A stretch of DNA of 64,000 bases from Gorsachius magnificus (GCA_034008185.1 CM067081.1:22567821-22631820); one strand, 5' to 3'. Shown: positions 12,407-26,983, counted from the stretch's first letter. Program-made: numbers and translations. Notes: generated by a model not told the origin, from the letters alone.

Positions 12407-14724
12407 TCATCTTTCTGCAGTCGGCCTGATCAGATTTAGTAGTGCTAAAATAATCAGCAAGTGTTGTTGAGGCCTACTGTAAGGGCCTTAATATTGATTT
12501 CAATAGTACATACATAAGACTCCCACAGAACACATGCCTGGATACACAGCATATTATGCCAGGTGAAGGAGGGCAAGATTGGTGAGGCTATATATTAGAG
12601 AACAGAACACTTTCTGAACAATTTTTGCTAAACAGATGGTGAGAAGTATGATATTCCACACTATAACCCAAATTTAGAGATTTATCTGATGTGTTACTGC
12701 CCCAATTAAGAGCCACCAATATCACTAGTAATATAACTTTACCTTTCAGAAAGTGCCTACTTGCCTCACTGGAGTTAGAAAACAAAAAACATAGACTAAA
12801 ATTTGTTCTAAAATTTACCAGCACTGGCAGAATAGAGAAGTTATGCTAAAGAAATCAAAGGGATCAAGTTGACTGTTAAACAGACAACTTGAAAATGAAC
12901 TAAGGTATCCTGCTTAGGCAGAAGAGCTGTTATTAATGGCGACAGGGTTGGGCAAGTTGCTCAAATAAATATGCCAGCACAACTGGTCCTAAAGGGAAGG
13001 GGAAGCATTTACAGACAGCAGGCAGGAATGGACAAGGCTCAGCAGAGACACAGGATGAAAGCTCCTGTTCATGGTGCCACCCACAGCCTCTTCACGTCCA
13101 AAGTCTCCGCATTTGTCTGTTCTTCACTTTCCTTAAAGGTTAGGGAGGCATTTCAGTCAGCATGCAGAGCACCCAGCATGAAGGGGTCACTGCCCACAAC
13201 TAAGGGGTTTCCAGTGTTACAAAAAAAAAAGTTAGTAAGAAGGCAGGGGAGCAAACTAGGAGGAGACAGAAGCCAGAGAAAGTTGCTGAAGCCTAATGAA
13301 GATCAGAGCAAAATTTGAAGTTTGGACCCAGGCACCTCTAAGTGTGAGGTGAATTCCCTATCTTTGATCAGTATACAGGAAGAGGTAGAAGCATATGTGA
13401 TACTGGACAAGGTTTTTCCAATACAATCCTTACAGAAATTACAACATTTAACAAGAAATTTAACATCTACCTGCCTAGTCTGAAAAAGTGTCTTTCTTGT
13501 GTGTGGCAGTTACAGAAGTGATAGAAATTGTGTGTTCAGTTTACAAAAAAGCATCTATACAGACTACTATGTCATCCTAGTTTCTTACATGTTATACCTG
13601 TTTTATATTAACACAAGTTCAAGAGTTTATTCCATTGATCTTTTCCAATATTACTTCCATCAGTGGAAGGTACAAACTTAAACTGCCTCATTAAAAAGCA
13701 AAGGGGAAGGTAGAGAAGATATTTTGAAAGTTGCTGATACTGCTACTAGAAGACATTACAACTACCAAAAACCAGAGTCAAATATGAGCACTTGCACGCT
13801 CTTCCTATATGATTTCTTTCATTACTATCACAATTGCAGTTCTTAAACTGCAGAAGACATCCTTTGCCATCTGTTTTGCAATCACCAGCAGAAACACCAT
13901 TTGCAGTTTGTGAGAATTACTTTCAGATCTGCATCTCAAGATGTTCATAATAACACATTTTATAGCTAATGTAACCCCCTCAAGTCAGAAGTCTGCTGGA
14001 GAAGACTTTATTTCATCCTTAAGTGTTTGCATAAGGCCCATCTTTATCTGAACTAATAAATTCAAGTAATATGAATAAATAAATAAAACCCCTTGATAAG
14101 CACGTAAGAATCGGTCTCTTATTTCAAAATTTTTCAGAAACCAAAACAACTCTGAAACAATATCCAATAAATACAAAATCATAACATTTAGCGTTTATCA
14201 GTTTTTTCTACAAGAGCAAATCAGTATTTCTGCCCAAAAAAACAGCTAGAGAAATCCTTTCCTTCTGTACACAAGCATAAAGTTCAAGTCTGTATCACTA
14301 GACTGATACCTGCTATCCTGCAGTCAGGTACAGTCAGACATGATATGGAAGACAGCAGTACCTGACCTCTTCTAAAAACAATTCATGCATGGCATCTCCA
14401 CAGAGCTGAAAACTTGAATACCAAATACCCAAGAAAAATTCTCACCCCTCTTCTGCTTCTTCCCTGCTCCCTAGGTGGTAGCCCAGTGATATTTACCTAA
14501 CCTTTAAAAGGTTTTATTAACAAAAGCCTCACCAGCTAGTTCACTTATGCCAGCCCGTTCTCAAAAAAAAAATACCGTGCCATCAAAAATTACCAACAGG
14601 CTCTGTTTCTTGTGGGTTTTATTTTGTTTCTTATTTTATGCATTCATTTAGCAAAGCTAAGAAGCTAAGAGCCTGGCTGGCGCTACAGCCTGATACATCC
14701 TTAGCACACTGCCTGCATACTCAC

Positions 14725-14890
14725 TGTTGGAGCCAAGGTACCAGACGACTTCACCGTGTGTTCTGTTCCATAATAAGGCACCTACAGAACTCACAAGGGC
14801 CATCACCAGGAGAATACAGAACAAAACCAGGATCTGCATGTTGGTCACTTTCTCCACATTTGATCTCTTCAGAGGTGCTTTGGTCGAATT
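14725..14890 (-). CDS. ATP8A2: ATP8A2 coding exon 11 (membrane segment 3)
   Basis: 166 bases, residues 286-341: [20 protein letters not shown], then [35 protein letters not shown] and one base of Lys. [16 protein letters not shown] is the ATP8A2 form (ATP8A1: STSPPLKLSNVERITN). Membrane segment 3 covers about residues 303-324. After it comes the start of the exoplasmic 3-4 loop, which is the least conserved part (VVWYLGSN against human KNWYIKK). The acceptor is gttcag|AAT and the donor is AACA|gtgagt. Confidence 0.95.
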
Positions 14891-15592
14891 CTGAACAGCA
14901 ACAAAAAAATAAAGTCTGGCAATGGCTTTTATGAGAGGGAATCGCAGAGGCAAACTCAGTCTTTATTTTTAGAGTCCATAGTAGAAGTTGCAACTTCAAC
15001 TCTCTTTAGCTCAATATTGTTTGCAAAGCTCAACAAGGTGGTAATAGGAGCCAATACTCCTAATGACTCCGAAACTGACAGGAGATGGGAGTAAGAGAAC
15101 CATTCAGTTCTAAAGACCCAATACACTCATCTCCTGACAGTCCATCCCACTGACAGTCAAGCAGAGGTGAGCAACACGTACGTGTTGCTGGTCTCCCCAG
15201 GCATTCCCTGCCACTAAAGCAATACAGAGGCTGTAGTCTTAACCTAATTACCTTCAAGTGCTAAAATTTTAGGTGGTCATTACCATCTCCTCAGCTGTTA
15301 AACTCCAGTTTTAAACATTGTCTAGCTACCAGATAAATTAAGGTAAAACAAATACAGTTAGTTTTGCTTACTTATTGAAGTGTTTTGAGACAAACCCATC
15401 AATAAGTGTTTACACATGTGCACACGCAGCCTCAAGGACAACAGTGTCCTTGTATTCCTCAAAGCCTCCAGGTCTTACACAACTATGACGACTCAAATAA
15501 TTTCATAAACTCAAGTCAAAAAGACAAATAGAATACAGGAAAGATGACCAGCTTCTATCAGAATATGTTCTAGACCTCCTTAAAAACTTTAC

Positions 15593-15704
15593 CTGCATGA
15601 GTTTTGTATCATGACCTGTATACACGACAATACCCAAGACCCATTGAGTGTTTCTCAGTTGTGCACCTCTTAGCAAGATCTGGTCTGGACCAACAGGAAC
15701 TGGG
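15593..15704 (-). CDS. ATP8A2: ATP8A2 coding exon 10 (actuator domain end)
   Basis: 112 bases, residues 248-285: completes Ser and reads [19 protein letters not shown], then [35 protein letters not shown] and [10 protein letters not shown] are hallmarks of class-1 P4-ATPases. GPDQ favours ATP8A2 over the GADQ I recall for ATP8A1. The short loop PVPV is the variable part. The acceptor is tttgcag|C and the donor is CAG|gtaaag, phase 0. Confidence 0.95.
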
Positions 15705-16731
15705 CTGCAAAGCAAGAAGTATATATATATAATTTCAGTTCCTGATAACACTTTAGGTAAGTGATTCTTCTTTCACAGCCTTATTGCCCCCTTAAAAAAC
15801 CCCAAACCAACCACAAAAAGAGGAAATTAATATACTGAACTTGCATTGTCCACACAACTCGAGAGCACTGAAACTTGTTTAAGTATAATTCCTGCTAAAG
15901 CGCAGTAGGGCAAAGGCGATAGAAGGGAACTGTTCTAGTTAGCCAGGACTTGAGAACTTACCTGGCAGCCATAAGCCTCCTCTGCACTCCACCTTGCCTA
16001 ATATGTTCTCTCACATCAAGGATAGATAAGCATCACGCTTGCAAACAGACCACCCATTCCAAGCGCACTATAGCCTCACATATGCTATTAAACATTCTGG
16101 GAAAACTTTATAACCCATGTGACTTTCAAGTGGGATGGAAGTGATCTTCTACTCTTGCATCTGTCACTACTCAAACTGAGTTGCCCAAGGAATACAGGTT
16201 TTGTGCAGGAAAACAGGTACAGCAATAGGAAACTTGTGTGTTGCTACTGACCTTTCAAATTCTATGAATTCAAGTACTAAAACTAAGTTCTTTTCTTCCA
16301 AGAGTTGCAACAGATCAGTCACACTGTTAAAGACTACAGGTTCTGAAGTCTTTTTTTCCTCTATAGATCTGAACTTGGTGCAGCCTTTGGCTCTAGCTGG
16401 AAAGCAAAGGCTTCCCATTTCCTCTGTATCTCCTGTTACAAGAAGGCCCTAAAAACCCCAACCATTTCTCCCACTGTTCCTTCTCTTTAGATAATACTTT
16501 TGAGAAAAAAAAACCACTACAATTCCAAAGAAACCAACTCTCCCACAACAAGCAGAAGACTCCACAGGAAGATAAAACTATGTTATCTTATACTGGCAGA
16601 TGCTGCGATACTAATTATTACCCTCCTCTTCCCCAGTAAAAACATGCATATGCTCAGTGTTGCAGACTAAAAGCGCCCAGGAAGCGTCTTCCTAGCCAAA
16701 TGAATTTATGGCTTTGTTGTCAAGTCAATAC

Positions 16732-16859
16732 CTTTCACCATCTAAGCGCAAGTTTCCAGTGAAGTCGTAAAGATGACGGTTGGGTCCTTCACATTCTATT
16801 CTTCCAGATACTTTCATCAATTCTTCTCTTGACTGGAGACTAGCAGTTTGAGACAATCC
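16732..16859 (-). CDS. ATP8A2: ATP8A2 coding exon 9 (actuator domain)
   Basis: 128 bases, residues 206-248: [20 protein letters not shown], then [19 protein letters not shown] and DGE plus two bases. [17 protein letters not shown] is almost the same as in mammalian ATP8A2; ATP8A1 has [14 protein letters not shown]. The first third ([12 protein letters not shown]) is the variable part of the actuator domain. The acceptor is ctgcag|GGA and the donor is GAAAG|gtattg, with the last two bases completing Ser in exon 10. Confidence 0.95.
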
Positions 16860-18205
16860 CTGCAGAGACAAACCCAAAGGAAACTTGTAAAAAACTTATT
16901 AGAAAGCAACCTAGAAAAATGGTGCTTTCTTCCAACATCTAAGATATCAAATGTAATTAAATGCGTGAAGGTTTCCTGTCAAGTTTGTTGGCGGGGTTTT
17001 TTTTGTTTTTCTTCTCTTTTGTTTTTAATGGGTATCCAATAACTCCTTCCTGCAAGGAAGATTCATTATGTACACTTATGATCCTGCTTATGTAGGATTA
17101 GTTTAAATCCCTCTATACAAGAGAATTTGTTACCTACACGATCTCTCTGCAACCAAGAGGAAAGTCCCATCCACAAAGCACAAAGTTGCAAACGTGCAGG
17201 AGGAAGCAGGCAATATAAACAGGCCTGACTTAACTCTGCAAGTACAGCTCCACTGATGTGTTACTGCTGCTAAAAACAGTCACTCCTAAGGGTAGTCTCT
17301 CTTGGGTCACTGCAGCCATTACGCTCTGATCCTACTCGAGGTTAATTATCAATCCATCATGCAACCGTAACCCAACGTATCGCCACTCCATCTCACAGTG
17401 CACACACCATGCTCTGTTGATTTTCATCTATGAACACCTCCACTTGGTTAAGAGTGATCCATTTGGTGTTTCTTTTGCCAGGTTTTGACTGCAGCACTGC
17501 AAGCCAGAACAAGGCCTTAAAAGGCCCCACAACCTTATTTTTGTATTTTAAGCATGTGTCCTGAAGCAAATAAAATCTGACAGGAACTCAAGACCTGCTC
17601 TATTGGGCTGACCCAGAACAGTAAGTCACATTTCTATAAAGGCAGTAAATAAGCAGCAAGTGTAGAGCTTTTAAAAAACAAATAATCTGTATTTCAAAAT
17701 CCTAATCCAATTTTTTTTTTAGTAATGAAAGAGGGCAAAGACTTCAAACTATTTCTAAACACCATAATCAACAGTATTTCTTCAGCAGAACTATAAATAT
17801 CCAAATTAATTCTACTACTTACCACAAAGAGAGAACAAATTAACTTAAACATGTAAAAGGCCCTTATGAGCACTCTACAAAGGCAGAAGCAACAGATTGG
17901 CACTTGTGACAGCAAAAAGTGCAGTTCTCATCACAAGCACAGCTGCTTTTTTTTTTTAAATACAGAACTTCAATTCCACTTACTGGACCTTCAGCAAAAC
18001 AGTCAAGGTCTGCTTGATTTGCTTTTGTGGGCTTACAATACTTTCTCCAGCTTAGTCCCTGGCACTTGTACATGAAGCATTATTGTATCTTTGAACAAAG
18101 GCCACAGCCACCTAAAAGGAGATAAGCTTTTTTTTTTTTAAAAAGAGTACTCGTATTGTTGTCATGCAAGCTACACTCTGCTGCGCAGCTAGTATTAGAT
18201 ACCTA

Positions 18206-18322
<117 letters not shown>

Positions 18323-21205
18323 TTAAAACTCAGTACTTTTTCTATACTACTTTTGCACTACAATGGTCCACAATACACTTCTTCAATACACTGCAGAAGA
18401 CAAAAATCCATATTGATGGCATATGATCATGAAAAAGTCAGATAAAGTACACATTTTACAGAGATGTCTTTGAACATGAACACTCTCATACAACAAATTA
18501 TTGAGAAGTCTAAATCAGAAGGTCAGTAAGAATTTAACGAGTCACAATAAACTTAAATGCCTGACATGGACTATTTTACATTGCAATCCATAAAATTGCT
18601 TCAGATCGCAAGAGCTATTACTAGGTATTGAGTAGTGTAATAAAAGGGGATGTGCTTGGATGGAGAGGGTAGTGCTCTCTGCTATTGAGTTCTGTCTGAA
18701 CTGGACACAAAAAATCATGGCCACAAGATCACCCTAAAGTTGAGGGACTTATGGAGGTACATCTGAAGTCACTGCTAATCAGCTTTTTTTTTTTGAGAAT
18801 CAGGAAAAGATACAGTAAGATGGAAACTGAGGGCTGTGATCTGCATCTTCCAGAGATGCTTCTGCCCTTACCACTAGGGATGAAAAAAAAATTTTCCTCA
18901 CCGAACTGAATTTTCCATTAGTCAAGGCCTTACCTACACCTAACATGAAGGAGCTCTGCACAGGTAGTACCTGTGATAAGTAAGGGTAGTTTTATCATGG
19001 TTCTCTTCCTGACATGCTCCTTAAGATTTAAAACTCTGTACAGCACCACCAAAACTGTTCTTCACAGCTGCTAAGGAACATCAGTGTCTCAAGTGCATCC
19101 AAACTCATGCTGCTTTAGCACACTACTTTTCATTCTCTTGAGATGTTGCTCTTCTTTTCCAAAGTAACCAACTACTTTAACAGCAAGTGTACTTAATCAG
19201 CAGAAGAGTCAGTTATAAAGGCTCCTTAGGACAAAAATTGTTAACAGATAGGTGCATTTATAATATAGTAAGAATCTAGATTTTTCTCTCCAGATAATGT
19301 TTCTTAAAATAAAGGTTCAGAGCCTGTTCTTTGTCTCTTCCTATATGGGCAACCTGAATCTGAACCCAAGAAAGCCACAGATTAAGTCCAGTTTGATTCC
19401 AACTTTACTTCTGTCATAAACACCTTATCTACTACAACTGAAGTGGTTAACTCAGAAGGGAGACATCTCGCAAGACAATTCCTCTCATCTCCACAGAAAT
19501 GTGGAATTGTTTCCATACAAAGTTGTGTTTGGGTTCAAATCTTTTTTTTTCTTTCATGTAAATTTGTTCTCTACGTAAAATTTATTTGAAGTCAGCTTTA
19601 TTCCATGTGGAGAAAAAAAAGAGCCAAGATAAAACCAACTCTTTATTTCACCTCTGACAGTCAGTTCAGACACAGAAAATTAACACATTTGAACAGAAGA
19701 CCCCACACCCCTTCACAGCATGCAAAGCCTTCTGGTGAACTGAGGACATTTAGTATTGTCATTTAAAAGAATCATGGGAATACCAATTGTAAAGCATAAC
19801 TGCTATAGAAATTGCTACTTGCTTCAAGCAAAGCTTCTCCCAAATCAACCTACTTTTAGTTAAATTCTCCAGTTATTATGTATGATTATCAATGACAGCA
19901 GATTAGTAGAATAAGGTAGCACAGAAAGCTGATGCATGCAAGTGAAGAAATAAATCAGAAGATTTTCTAGTATAATATATTAGAGGAGAAGTTATAAAGT
20001 AGACTAATATTCCTCAATGCTGAAACAGCAAGTTACTGATGTCAAAGTGTAGCCTACCTGCATATTAAAGTTGACAACTGCTCATTTAAAATTTGGGGGT
20101 TGTTCTAAAAAACCAATATTGTACACCATGGAATGAAGATACCTCTTATCCTTGATCATGTGACAGTTCAAAAAGACCAAGCTTCCCATACAGCTGAAAA
20201 AAACAACTCCTCCCAGGAATGGCACAGACAAGAAGGATAGAACAGAAAACGCAGTAGTTTAGAAAATATGTTCCCTATAAGTTGGGTCAACTAACAAAGT
20301 GTAGCCTGGAGACCAGAGCAACCTGCAGTTGCTGTTGAAAAGCATGGGGACAGAAGGAAATTACAGAGAAGAGCAAGGTGTCATAAGATTTGACTATTTT
20401 AAAAAAAAAAAAAAAAGCATGCTCAAGAACAGGAACTGCACTACTGCCTCTTGTTTCAATGTCATCTGCCTAAGTGGACAGTAGTTTTTACTTGGTTTCA
20501 AGTCATTCAAAACAATATAGGACCTAAATCACCAGCCATGTACCACTCAAATGCTTTTAGGAACTAGCAACCAAGCTTTATTTGCCAGTATATCAGTATA
20601 AACAAGTTGTCCCATATTTCACAAAGAAAAATGAGCAGTACTCAACACTTATGGTTGCTACCATGCTAGGAATGGGCTGTATGTGCACCGTATCAGAGTC
20701 AAGGAATAAACAAATGAAGCCAAAAAGCTATTTTGCAGGCTAGTTATTAGATGTCAGCTGCACTAGCCTTTTAGAAGTACAGTTTGAAAGAAATCTTTCT
20801 TGAGGGGCAGGAAAATATGCTGGAAACTCAGTGGAATTAATGGGAAGAAAAAAACCTTAAGCTTCCTTAATTAAATGGAGGGATCCTCAGAAGGCCATAG
20901 AGCAACTGACTGCATGAAGCTTGTGTAACAGACCTTCAGTCTTCAAACAACTCAAAAGATACACTTTGTGAATTACAGGTACATAATACTACAAAGTCTT
21001 AAAGAAGCCTTCTTTCCTAAGAACCTATCTGCAGTGATACATGATCCATTGCCTAGTAAGGCATTGTTTTGACCTTGTTCAAGTTTAGATGTGGAGAAGA
21101 ATTAGTGCCATCTGATGTCTGTTTTTATTAACAGCAAATACAGAGTTTAGAGTCCTCTGCACCTCAGTTCATCAGACACATCATTTCCACACCCATTCAG
21201 GATAC

Positions 21206-21279
21206 CTGGAAGATATAATGATCATGTCTGCTGGAAGATGTTGCCCATTGGTGACCTTCACAATATCTCCTACTGCTAC
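21206..21279 (-). CDS. ATP8A2: ATP8A2 coding exon 7 (actuator domain)
   Basis: 74 bases, residues 158-182: [20 protein letters not shown], then IISS and two bases of the next Ser codon. The (V)GD(I/L)(V)(K/R)V-(N)(G/D)---PAD pattern is a P-type ATPase signature of the actuator domain. The acceptor is caacag|GTA and the donor is CCAG|gtatcc. PADMIIISS replaces PADVVLLSS of human ATP8A2, which is conservative. Confidence 0.95.
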
Positions 21280-21443
21280 CTGTTGAGTCAGTGGCAGGAG
21301 TACAGTAGCATGGAAGAGAAAAACAAACAGTTCGCTTGTCTGGAATGTTAGTTTGTTATTTTCTTTCACCCAGTAGACAGAACAGCATCATGCACAGAAC
21401 AGCTAGAGACAGTGCTTCTGAAAGCCAGAGTACTTTTCACTGC

Positions 21444-21520
21444 AAGTTACAGGGCTAATTTTGTCCTTAAAAAGGCATTAAGATCCATGGTTAGATCAAC
21501 ACATCCTGAGGGATTTCAGC
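21444..21520 (+). repeat. Local direct repeat, copy A
   Basis: Partner of 22579-22655 (see there). The shared segment starts near agttacagggct and ends at gggatttcagc. It lies in intron 6, about 165 bases upstream of exon 7 on the gene strand. Either a segmental duplication or two copies of an unrecognised short interspersed repeat. Confidence 0.85.
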
Positions 21521-22578
21521 CTTCCCTTTTTCTGAAGGCAAAGTAAACAATTTTCTAGAGAAAAAAAATAGATATACTCAGTAGGAAAGTGTGAATTTCT
21601 GTGGCTTATATATAGTAAAAATTTTTCTATAATCCTGCCATTATAAAAATTTGAGTTATTTTCCTTTAGTCTTATTTAACCTACAGAAATAGTTTTTCCT
21701 AGTAAAAAAGTTATCTTTAAACTTTCCTGCCCTCATGTATCAAGAGTTTGTCCTATTCCTTCTCCATAGTACCTACTTACCTACCCAGTCATCACTGTGG
21801 TTTTCCCTTAGCCCTATTTAGATACACTACTTGTACTACTCGCTAGCAAGGAGCTTTGTCTGTACAGATTGGTAGTATCACCCAGTTCTTCCCTGACCTG
21901 TAGCCACTTGAGATGCGCAAAGTTCTAATTTCTGGGATACTGAAGACATACGAGTTTCTGGCACCTGTGACAAGAGTCACACATGCATGGGACTTTCATT
22001 CTAAGAAGGACCAAGTAGCACTCTCAAAACAGTAAGCCAGTCTTGCCTGATGAGTATCAGACTGCTTAGCATTAATGCACTCCTGAGAGTCTGAAATGGG
22101 CTTAAAATATTTAATACATTAATTTTTAAAAATTGAGACAGATGGCATGTTTGAATAGGCAGATTCACTAAAGTTGCTCTGATCCCACTGAAAACAAATT
22201 CCCTACCAGTTTCAGCACAAAAAAAGATCAGAAGTCTGCCTTAAAGCAAACAAGGTGGGTAGTACAGAACTGTTACTCCCAAACAGTAACAGCAAGCCTG
22301 GACAATATGCAGATGCAGGCACAGGCCAATTCAAGAAGCGCTTAAAGGTATAAGAAAACCAGATTCCAGGCTCAGCTTTAAATATCTTTGAATTCAGTGT
22401 CCTCACTAGAAATAGGACATGGAACAGCATAAACGGGCATCAGCATTAGCCATCAGAATCCCTGGCAATCTTTAGTTTCTACTATAGCCTAACACTTCAG
22501 CAGGATTGCTTTTAAGTCTCTTGAGGTGGGTCTCACTTCCCAGACATTTTAAAAGGATGTATTTTTCCCTCATTTATT

Positions 22579-22655
22579 AGTTAACAGGGCTAATTTTGTC
22601 CTTAAAAAGGCATTAAAAGCCATGATTAGATCAATACATCCTCAGGGATTTCAGC
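22579..22655 (+). repeat. Local direct repeat, copy B
   Basis: About 75 bases, including gggctaattttgtccttaaa and ctcagggatttcagc, nearly identical to 21444-21520, about 1.13 kb away in the same orientation. Differences are single bases (for example AAGATCCATGG against AAAAGCCATGA). It lies in intron 6 and is strand-neutral; no coding content is seen. Confidence 0.85.
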
Positions 22656-23148
22656 AAGTTCTAGAAATAAAGCTCACCAGGTCCTGGCCCAGGGCTTCAC
22701 AGCACATGGGTCCTGAGTGCCTGAGGTAGCAGCAGGGCTTGCGCTCCTTACTTGAGCAAACAGCTTACTAATTAGTTTCAAAACCTAAGAACTTTTTAGC
22801 ACAGGTAGCAAACTAAGTTTTTGTATAGCATTGCAGTGAAAGTTACTCTCCCAAATGTGGACTGAAAACAAAATGCTGCTTACACTTTGGAGCATATTAA
22901 CTGTCCAAGCAAGAACATTTGCAACAGTTCATTAGCATTTGACAGAAAGACAGTACTAGGATTTAAAGATGGGTACTCAGGTGCCTTGCTCAGGGCAATT
23001 TTCACTATTGCAACAGAGAGGATCCCTCCCACCCCAAGTCACAGGGAATCCTCACAGTGTCCATTAACACTAGGCCTCTGAATTTATTCCAACAAAAGTA
23101 CTTCCTGAACACCTTCTCCCATTCCCTCCCATCCTCAATTTTATTTAC

Positions 23149-23189
23149 CTCTTTCCACATAATGTTCTGCCACATCCCATTTCTTAGAA
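23149..23189 (-). CDS. ATP8A2: ATP8A2 coding exon 6 (41-base small exon)
   Basis: Residues 144-157: completes Val and reads LRNGMWQNIMWKE, against LRNGMWHTIMWKE in human ATP8A2. It lies in the actuator domain. The acceptor is ctttccag|TT and the donor is GAG|gtaaat, ending in phase 0. It was too short to appear as an open frame and was found by homology. The 41-base length keeps the frame only because exon 5 carries one extra base, so skipping exon 5 or 6 alone would shift the frame. Confidence 0.92.
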
Positions 23190-26100
23190 CTGGAAAGAAA
23201 GTTTAAAGTTAGATTAGAATAAATATCCAAAATTTGGACAAATTTAAAAACAACTGTATCAGCAGTAGCTGGCATTAACCAGAATAGGAACTAACACACA
23301 CACACACATCAGAAAAGTACTTTTCAGAACCTGGGACCACACTTTTATCCACAGCTGTAGGCCATGCATCCAAGAAAGGAAGAATCTGTGCTTAGTATTT
23401 ATATTATATAGTTTTTATCACCTGCTAGACAACAGTTGCTGGCCTGATTTCTTCTTAGCATCATTTCATACTAACACACAGATAGGCAGTGTTGTTACTT
23501 GTTTGGAAAGTGACCTTCCTTAAAACAAAGGACTTTATTGTCCACTGTCAATCAACACCAGGAAGTATCTTTACGTATGACAACCACAGAGTTCTCACTT
23601 CTCACCTTTTTCCTTGCATTTTATTCATTATGTCTTGACTCTGACACATCCAACCTCACTACCATATAAAATTGCCCTTATGGGGCTGAGGCTTAATTGT
23701 CAAGCAGGCTCAAAGCCCTACCGAAAAGCAAAGATCAGCTTTGACAGACAGAGAATCCTAAATGCTGAAGCCCACATTGAAACAAAAAAAGGAAGCAAGG
23801 TACTGAAACAGGCCTTTGCTTCTGTAATGCCCAAGTCCTATCCTTCTCTTAACACACTCATTGGTCACCTACTCTGGAACATGCTTTTCCACCCAAGTAG
23901 TTCCTCTAGATGCTTCTACACATACTTAATACTACCCCAGCCAAAACAGCAAGGTCAAAAATTTATGGCAAATCATTGCTGAGCAACCAAATCCAAGTGA
24001 ACACACCAAGTACACTTAAACTCAAGCCCTTCACTGAAAGCAGCTGCGGCCAGTTTTTAAAGATGTTCAAAAAGTGTAGTGTGCAACAGATGAAAGTTGA
24101 AGAGGCCAACCCTCTACTTAGAATAAATTTTCTCCTCAGTTCTATGCAATTCACATATGTAGCCCATTTGAAAATCATACCAAATTCCCAGAAGATACAA
24201 TTCTGCTAAATACAGCCTCATCTGTCCTACTCAGGTTAGGGCACTCCCCAAACAGGAACGCAAGATTGGTCAGACCAGATCAAGTACAAGAAACCTACCT
24301 CTTGATTCCCGTCCCCGGGCCGCACACTTTGGAGGACTGAATCCTGAGATTTAATATTACAGTGGATGGATCACAGTGAAGTAAACTATTGAACAAAAAA
24401 TGGGTGGGCAGCAACAGAAGCACTGCTAATGATGCATCTAAGCTACTGAGCTTCCAACCAAACAAGTATATGCAGTTTAAAGGAAGAGTGTTGTTTTGCA
24501 CCCCTTCCCTCTTCTAAGCTGTACTTGAACTGAGCTCTGATTAGTTCAGAACACAGGAGAAGGCCTGAGCCCAGAATCTGAAGCCATATACCTGCAGCCT
24601 TGACTCAACTCAAACCCTTCAGAAAGGAACTGCAACACAGCATCTCCTGTAGTTTGCTTTAAACAGCTCCCTGTTCCACCAGAAATTTTGGAGACATTTC
24701 AGCAAACAGTTCACACACAATTAAGATATTTTGTAGCTTTAAGTACCATGAATCTGGTCTTGTAGACAATTTACTGAAGAAAAAAATTTAGCCTTCATGC
24801 TTACTGAAACAAATCTAACTAATAAAATGTATTAGTCAAGGAAATTACTGAAGCAACTATTTTTTTTAAACTCATAACCATACAATCTCAAGAGAAAGCT
24901 TCCATTAGACATAAAACAGCTCAGAAGTTTCAGGGTTGCAGTTTTGCACCTCTGCTCTGCTTAATCCAGTTCCAAAGGACAGTAAAGAATCTTTCTAGAA
25001 TATTTATAGGAGGGTAAAACTGAAGAATTATTATCAAAAGGTATTTGGTTAAAGTAACAAAAAACAAGTACCTACAAAGACTGCTCCTCCTCAAAAACCA
25101 GTTTCGATATGAACCTTCTAAGACTTTCTAGGACTAAAAATAGTGTATTGATGTTCTAGATGTAGGACTTAATGTTGTCACTCACACGCAGGCAAGTAAG
25201 ACCATTTGAAGTGCTGCTCCTGAAGAGCAAGCATTTCCCATCAGTCTTGTGCAAAAGTTTGCTAGCCCTGTGCTTCTCTAATATTTGAGTGCATCCCATA
25301 GAATATTAAGTGCTCACGGCTTATTCTATAATTTGACATTGAGAGGATCAATACATCAGAAGAGTTATTACTGAGCTTTCTACATCTGTGAAATATGCTG
25401 CTCAGGGGCTTCACTTGGGATTATATTTAGTGTGGTCCCTAGATTCAATGCCATCTCTGCATGCACCACGTGAAGCCATCCAAGACATGAAACACTTGCT
25501 CAAAGACTAACATGCTCCAGCTCCTAATGGAGATGTACAGTGCTCACCTGGAGCAGAACTTTCCAATTAGTTCCCTCCAAATAGAATTTAATTGCTACAT
25601 ACCAAAGCCACTCTGCAAAGCAAACCAATCTTTTCAATGGGAAATTCTATACAGGGAATGTGCTTTGAAGACACACTACTGCTCAAAAAAGAAACATGAA
25701 GATAACTACAAAGCGTACATGAATGTTACTGAAGCAAGCACTGACACTGAAGTCAGTATAGTTCAGAACATAGCTAAGCAGCTGGTAGATGTCTACTTTT
25801 GAGCAAGTTGAACTGCTCTCTGCACTGATTCCATTGACTAGACCTCACTCAGCTGTAAGAGGAACCCCAAGGCACACACAGAACCCGAATTTAATTTATC
25901 TTAATCCCACCCTGAACACAAATTAGCTTTTCATTCTCATAACACAAGTCTCAAGAATGAGTCTCTTTAGCCTTCCTCTTAAGAAATGAGGATACAGTTT
26001 TAAGTATTATTTTGAAAACTGTATTTAGAGTATTCAAATGTGAAAAATAAAACTTGAATCAAAATAATTTTTCAAGGGTAAATTCCAACCTTGTATTCTT

Positions 26101-26983
26101 TAAGGTTGTCTCTCCACAATTACTGTGATAAACTTCCCATGAAGTGTTTTTTAGCACATGTTCTCTAACTACAAATGAATTAAGACTGCCTATGTGACCT
26201 CTGAAAGAGCAGTCTCTCATCCTACCTATAATAAGGCCCGTGGTGCTACAGCCCATTAATTGCTGATTTCTCCTCTCACTCCAATAAATAATTTTCTTGC
26301 ACTTGAAACATCTTCCCAGACTCTTGTAGAGAAATTACCTTGAAGAACTGGTAAATCAATGCTTTTTGGTTTTCATTGTATACAATCGCAATGATCAACC
26401 TAACTTCTCAAGCACGAAGGAAAAACAAATCACTGGAAATAGCCCTACAAACATTCTGCCTGTTAACTGAAGCATGGAGCTAGCAGGTTGTTCAGTTGCC
26501 CACGTTCCCTTAAGTGTTTCTCCAGCTTCTTGACGCTTAAGCTAGATGTGTTTAAGAGGAAGGGGCTCTACTCAAAAGGTCAAATCCCTGTGTTTTCTTG
26601 TTGCACCTGCAGATCCCCATGCTGGAGTAGCAAGAGAGCTGGCCAACACAGGGACAGGGAGATCCCATGACTGCGGCACAGACTGACCATGGGGGAGCCA
26701 TCTATAAACTTCATGTTTTGTGTACAAGTTTTCAGTTAGGGAAGATGAAGAAAACAAAAATGTCTTCAGTTAAGTGCCAAGGAGCATCAATACATTAGGG
26801 ATACACGTAGGCATTCAGAGGATATCAGTGTTAAATTCTTTCAGTGAAACTTCAGCAAAGCAAATCCACAAGATCACCAGAGCTCTTCCTATATTTTAAG
26901 GGCAGCAACATTTACAAAAGTGACTTAAAATTCCTTTGACAGCAACTTTTAATGTTTCAAGGATTGAAGCAGCAGGAGCTAGC

